Shown: one piece after another, positions 59,041 to 64,000 of the stretch | Layout of the letters: each line of letters begins with the position of its first letter | How positions within the stretch are numbered: the first letter of the stretch is position 1 | Source of the DNA: Salvelinus alpinus | Taxonomy: Eukaryota; Chordata; Actinopteri; Salmoniformes; Salmonidae | Length of the DNA: 64,000 nucleotides | Direction: 5' to 3' | NCBI RefSeq assembly: GCF_045679555.1 | Contig: NW_027256027.1 | Location: forward strand, 1 to 64,000 | Notes under the pieces: model-generated | What the model saw: only the letters and a program-made list of their open reading frames with translations | Databases searched by the model: none | What the model was told of the DNA's origin: nothing | Made by a program: the position numbers and the translations under genes

Positions 59041-62000
59041 AGGTCAGGAGAACTCTGTATTCCTCCAGGAAGTCCCATTGAGGTCAGGAGAACTCTGTAT
59101 TCCTCCAGGAAGTCCCATTGAGGCCAGGAGAACTCTGTATTCCTCCAGGAAGTCCCATTGAGGTCAGGAGAACTCTGTATTCCTCCAGGAAGTCCCATTG
59201 AGGTCAGGATAACTCTGTATTCCTCCAGGAAGTCCCATTGAGGTCAGGAGAACTCTGTATTCCTCCAGGAAGTCCCATTGAGGTCAGGAGAACTCTGTAT
59301 TCCTCCAGGAAGTCCCATTGAGGTCAGGAGAGCTCTGTATTCCTCCAGGAAGTCCCATTGAGGTCAGAACTCTAGTCCTCCAGGAAGTCCCATTGAGGTC
59401 AGAACTCTAGTCCTCCAGGAAGTCCCATTGAGGTCAGAACTCTAGTCCTCCAGGAAGTCCCATTGAGGTCAGGAGAACTCTGTATTCCTCCAGGAAGTCC
59501 CATTGAGGTCAGGAGAGCTCTGTATTCCTCCAGGAAGTCCCATTGAGGTCAGAACTCTAGTCCTCCAGGAAGTCCCATTGAGGTCAGAACTCTAGTCCTC
59601 CAGGAAGTCCCATTGAGGTCAGAACTCTAGTCCTCCAGGAAGTCCCATTGAGGTCAGGAGAACTCTGTATTCCTCCAGGAAGTCCCATTGAGGTCAGAAC
59701 TCTAGTCCTCCAGGAAGTCCCATTGAGGTCAGAACTCTAGTCCTCCAGGAAGTCCCATTGAGGTCAGGAGAGCTCTGTATTCCTCCAGGAAGTCCCATTG
59801 AGGTCAGAACTCTAGTCCTCCAGGAAGTCCCATTGAGGTCAGAACTCTAGTCCTCCAGGAAGTCCCATTGAGGTCAGGAGAGCTCTGTATTCCTCCAGGA
59901 AGTCCCATTGAGGTCAGGATAACTCTGTATTCCTCCAGGAAGTCCCATTGAGGTCAGGATAACTCTGTATTCCTCCAGGAAGTCCCATTGAGGTCAGAAC
60001 TCTAGTCCTCCAGGAAGTCCCATTGAGGTCAGAACTCTAGTCCTCCAGGAAGTCCCATTGAGGTCAGAACTCTAGTCCTCCAGGAAGTCCCATTGAGGTC
60101 AGGAAAACTCTCTATTCCCCCAGGAAGTCCCATTGAGGTCAGGAGAACTCTGTATTCCTCCAGGAAGTCCCATTGAGGTCAGGAGAGCTCTGTATTCCTC
60201 CAGGAAGTCCCATTGAGGTCAGGAGAGCTCTGTATTCCTCCAGGAAGTCCCATTGAGGTCAGGAGAGCTCTGTATTCCTCCAGGAAGTCCCATTGAGGTC
60301 AGGAGAGCTCTGTATTCCTCCAGGAAGTCCCATTGAGGTCAGGAGAGCTCTGTATTCCTCCAGGAAGTCCCATTGAGGTCAGGAGAGCTCTGTATTCCTC
60401 CAGGAAGTCCTATTGAGGTCAGGAGAACTCTGTATTCCTCCAGGAAGTCCCATTGAGGTCAGGAGAACTCTGTATTCCTCCAGGAAGTCCCATTGAGGTC
60501 AGGATAAGTCTGTATTCCTCCAGGAAGTCCCATTGAGGTCAGGAGAACTCTGTATTCCTCCAGGAAGTCCCATTGAGGTCAGGAGAGCTCTGTATTCCTC
60601 CAGGAAGTCCCATTGAGGTCAGGATAAGTCTGTATTCCTCCAGGAAGTCCCATTGAGGTCAGGAGAACTCTGTATTCCTCCAGGAAGTCCCATTGAGGTC
60701 AGGAGAGCTCTGTATTCCTCCAGGAAGTCCCATTGAGGTCAGAACTCTAGTCCTCCAGGAAGTCCCATTGAGGTCAGAACTCTAGTCCTCCAGGAAGTCC
60801 CATTGAGGTCAGGAGAGCTCTGTATTCCTCCAGGAAGTCCCATTGAGGTCAGGAGAACTCTGTATTCCTCCAGGAGGTCCCATTGAGGTCAGGAGAACTC
60901 TGTATTCCTCCAGGAAGTCCCATTGAGGTCAGGAGAGCTCTGTATTCCACCAGGAAGTCCCATTGAGGTCAGGAGAACTCTGTATTCCTCCAGGAAGTCC
61001 CATTGAGGTCGGTCAGGAGAACTCTGTATTCCTCCAGGAAGTCCCATTGAGGCCAGGAGAACTCTGTATTCCTCCAGGAAGTCCCATTGAGGTCAGGAGA
61101 ACTCTGTATTCCTCCAGGAAGTCCCATTGAGGTCAGGATAACTCTGTATTCCTCCAGGAAGTCCCATTGAGGTCAGGAGAACTCTGTATTCCTCCAGGAA
61201 GTCCCATTGAGGTCAGGAGAACTCTGTATTCCTCCAGGAAGTCCCATTGAGGTCAGGAGAGCTCTGTATTCCTCCAGGAAGTCCCATTGAGGTCAGAACT
61301 CTAGTCCTCCAGGAAGTCCCATTGAGGTCAGAACTCTAGTCCTCCAGGAAGTCCCATTGAGGTCAGGAGAACTCTGTATTCCTCCAGGAAGTCCCATTGA
61401 GGTCAGGAGAGCTCTGTATTCCTCCAGGAAGTCCCATTGAGGTCAGAACTCTAGTCCTCCAGGAAGTCCCATTGAGGTCAGAACTCTAGTCCTCCAGGAA
61501 GTCCCATTGAGGTCAGAACTCTAGTCCTCCAGGAAGTCCCATTGAGGTCAGGAGAACTCTGTATTCCTCCAGGAAGTCCCATTGAGGTCAGAACTCTAGT
61601 CCTCCAGGAAGTCCCATTGAGGTCAGAACTCTAGTCCTCCAGGAAGTCCCATTGAGGTCAGGAGAGCTCTGTATTCCTCCAGGAAGTCCCATTGAGGTCA
61701 GAACTCTAGTCCTCCAGGAAGTCCCATTGAGGTCAGAACTCTAGTCCTCCAGGAAGTCCCATTGAGGTCAGGAGAGCTCTGTATTCCTCCAGGAAGTCCC
61801 ATTGAGGTCAGGATAACTCTGTATTCCTCCAGGAAGTCCCATTGAGGTCAGGATAACTCTGTATTCCTCCAGGAAGTCCCATTGAGGTCAGAACTCTAGT
61901 CCTCCAGGAAGTCCCATTGAGGTCAGAACTCTAGTCCTCCAGGAAGTCCCATTGAGGTCAGAACTCTAGTCCTCCAGGAAGTCCCATTGAGGTCAGGAAA

Positions 62001-64000
62001 ACTCTCTATTCCCCCAGGAAGTCCCATTGAGGTCAGGAGAACTCTGTATTCCTCCAGGAAGTCCCATTGAGGTCAGGAGAGCTCTGTATTCCTCCAGGAA
62101 GTCCCATTGAGGTCAGGAGAGCTCTGTATTCCTCCAGGAAGTCCCATTGAGGTCAGGAGAGCTCTGTATTCCTCCAGGAAGTCCCATTGAGGTCAGGAGA
62201 GCTCTGTATTCCTCCAGGAAGTCCCATTGAGGTCAGGAGAGCTCTGTATTCCTCCAGGAAGTCCCATTGAGGTCAGGAGAACTCTGTATTCCTCCAGGAA
62301 GTCCCATTGAGGTCAGGAGAACTCTGTATTCCTCCAGGAAGTCCCATTGAGGTCAGGATAAGTCTGTATTCCTCCAGGAAGTCCCATTGAGGTCAGGAGA
62401 ACTCTGTATTCCTCCAGGAAGTCCCATTGAGGTCAGGAGAGCTCTGTATTCCTCCAGGAAGTCCCATTGAGGTCAGTGGAGCTCTGTATTCCTCCAGGAA
62501 GTCCCATTGAGGTCAGGAGAGCTCTGTATTCCTCCAGGAAGTCCCATTGAGGTCAGGAGAACTCTGTATTCCTCCAGGAAGTCCCATTGAGGTCAGGAGA
62601 GCTCTGTATTCCTCCAGGAAGTCCCATTGAGGTCAGAACTCTAGTCCTCCAGGAAGTCCCATTGAGGTCAGAACTCTAGTCCTCCAGGAAGTCCCATTGA
62701 GGTCAGGAGAGCTCTGTATTCCTCCAGGAAGTCCCATTGAGGTCAGGAAAACTCTCTATTCCCCCAGGAAGTCCCATTGAGGTCAGGAGAACTCTGTATT
62801 CCTCCAGGAAGTCCCATTGAGGTCAGGAGAGCTCTGTATTCCTCCAGGAAGTCCCATTGAGGTCAGGAGAGCTCTGTATTCCTCCAGGAAGTCCCATTGA
62901 GGTCAGGAGAGCTCTGTATTCCTCCAGGAAGTCCCATTGAGGTCAGGAGAGCTCTGTATTCCTCCAGGAAGTCCCATTGAGGTCAGGAGAGCTCTGTATT
63001 CCTCCAGGATGTCCCATTGAGGTCAGGAGAGCTCTGTATTCCTCCAGGAAGTCCCATTGAGGTCAGGAGAACTATGTATTCCTCCAGGAAGTCCCATTGA
63101 GGTCAGGAGAACTCTGTATTCCTCCAGGAAGTCCCATTGAGGTCAGGATAAGTCTGTATTCCTCCAGGAAGTCCCATTGAGGTCAGGAGAACTCTGTATT
63201 CCTCCAGGAAGTCCCATTGAGGTCAGGAGAGCTCTGTATTCCTCCAGGAAGTCCCATTGAGGTCAGTGGAGCTCTGTATTCCTCCAGGAAGTCCCATTGA
63301 GGTCAGGAGAGCTCTGTATTCCTCCAGGAAGTCCCATTGAGGTCAGGAGAACTCTGTATTCCTCCAGGAAGTCCCATTGAGGTCAGGAGAACTCTGTATT
63401 CCTCCAGGAAGTCCCATTGAGGTCAGGAGAGCTCTGTATTCCTCCAGGAAGTCCCATTGAGGTCAGGAGAACTCTGTATTCCTCCAGGAAGTCCCATTGA
63501 GGTCAGGAGAACTCTGTATTCCTCCAGGAAGTCCCATTGAGGCCAGGAGAACTCTGTATTCCTCCAGGAAGTCCCATTGAGGTCAGGAGAACTCTGTATT
63601 CCTCCAGGAAGTACCATTGAGGTCAGGAGAGCTCTGTATTCCTCCAGGAAGTCCCATTGAGGTCAGGAGAGCTCTGTATTCCTCCAGGAAGTCCCATTGA
63701 GGTCAGGAGAGCTCTGTATTCCTCCAGGAAGTCCCATTGAGGTCAGGAGAGCTCTGTATTCCTCCAGGAAGTCCCATTGAGGTCAGAACTCTATTCCTCC
63801 AGGAAGTCCCATTGAGGTCAGGAGAACTCTGTATTCCTCCAGGAAGTCCCATTGAGGTCAGGAGAGCTCTGTATTCCTCCAGGAAGTCCCATTGAGGTCA
63901 GAACTCTAGTCCTCCAGGAAGTCCCATTGAGGTCAGAACTCTAGTCCTCCAGGAAGTCCCATTGAGGTCAGAACTCTAGTCCTCCAGGAAGTCCCATTGA

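Larger units (their letters stand above)
22321..64000 (+). repeat. 40/35-bp satellite array, extends beyond the window
   Basis: A continuous head-to-tail satellite. The 40-bp monomer has first half AGGAAGTCCCATTGAGGTCA and second half GGAGAACTCTGTATTCCTCC. A common 35-bp variant replaces the second half with GAACTCTAGTCCTCC. Named second-half subtypes are GGAGAACT, GGAGAGCT, GGATAACT and GGGTAACT; others are rare. I estimate 1,050-1,080 monomers in view. Identity between monomers is very high, usually zero to two changes. The unit contains no CpG; rare exceptions are GGTCGGGAG (about 27469, 30416, 39358) and a 4-bp GGTC duplication near 61010. No gene, promoter or transposon interrupts it. 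The left edge is a truncated monomer, CTGTATTCCTCATTGAGG. Confidence 0.98.

Noticed and set aside
27350..63617. Five minus-strand 64-codon frames (MGLPGGIQSSPDLNG-like)
   Set aside because: Three 40-bp monomers equal 120 bp, giving a 40-residue periodic peptide by chance; they recur only as copies of the satellite.
22321..64000. Regular repeats resembling a CRISPR array
   Set aside because: The repeats are contiguous with no unique spacers, no cas genes, and lie in a eukaryotic context.
1..64000. A multi-gene defence or novel biochemical system
   Set aside because: The only coding sequence seen is the end of ncapg and one LINE; the rest is tandem repeat.

Overview
The window reads as vertebrate, most likely teleost, genomic DNA: GT-AG introns, long TG and GA simple repeats, a full-length fish-style LINE, and very large tandem arrays. 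A salmonid is plausible but that is inference. About 1.6 kb at most is conserved gene sequence. The rest is tandem repeat plus one retrotransposon. I see no bacterial features, RNA genes, CRISPR or multi-gene system.

Region 1 (1 to about 22,275) is the 3' end of a plus-strand gene that I identify as ncapg, the CAP-G HEAT-repeat subunit of condensin I. Five terminal exons (221-388, 695-815, 20325-20372, 20477-20546, 21964-22090) splice with consistent phases into 177 codons and a stop, ending in the conserved RRAKTAAL tail. A poly(A) signal follows at 22253-22258. Three of the four introns in view have been taken over by tandem repeats that look seeded from splice-site sequence. Intron one (389-694) repeats the end of the preceding exon with its donor. 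Intron two (816-20324) is a 30-bp purine-rich array whose first unit is the donor itself. The last intron (20547-21963) holds a 19-bp TG/GA minisatellite and a 1-kb CT-rich minisatellite running straight into the acceptor.

Region 2 (about 12,411-18,824), inside intron two, is a full-length non-LTR retrotransposon in the same orientation as the gene. It has ORF1 (coiled coil plus SGNH-esterase-like domain, with one apparent frameshift), an intact ORF2 (AP endonuclease, reverse transcriptase with YADD, C-terminal CCHC) and a 3' UTR with a poly(A) signal and short A tail. It splits the 30-bp array into a part of about 11.6 kb and a part of about 1.5 kb.

Region 3 (about 22,321-64,000) is one continuous satellite that runs off the end of the window. 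Its monomer is 40 bp with a frequent 35-bp variant, roughly 1,050-1,080 copies in view. It begins about 60 bp after the ncapg poly(A) signal. It is nested: two internal copies of the gene-side flank, recurring cassettes of about 0.55 and 1 kb, a 1,030-bp duplication, a 2,946-bp repeat shift, and a tandem duplication of about 9 kb. Short minus-strand open frames in it are a by-product of the repeat and not genes.
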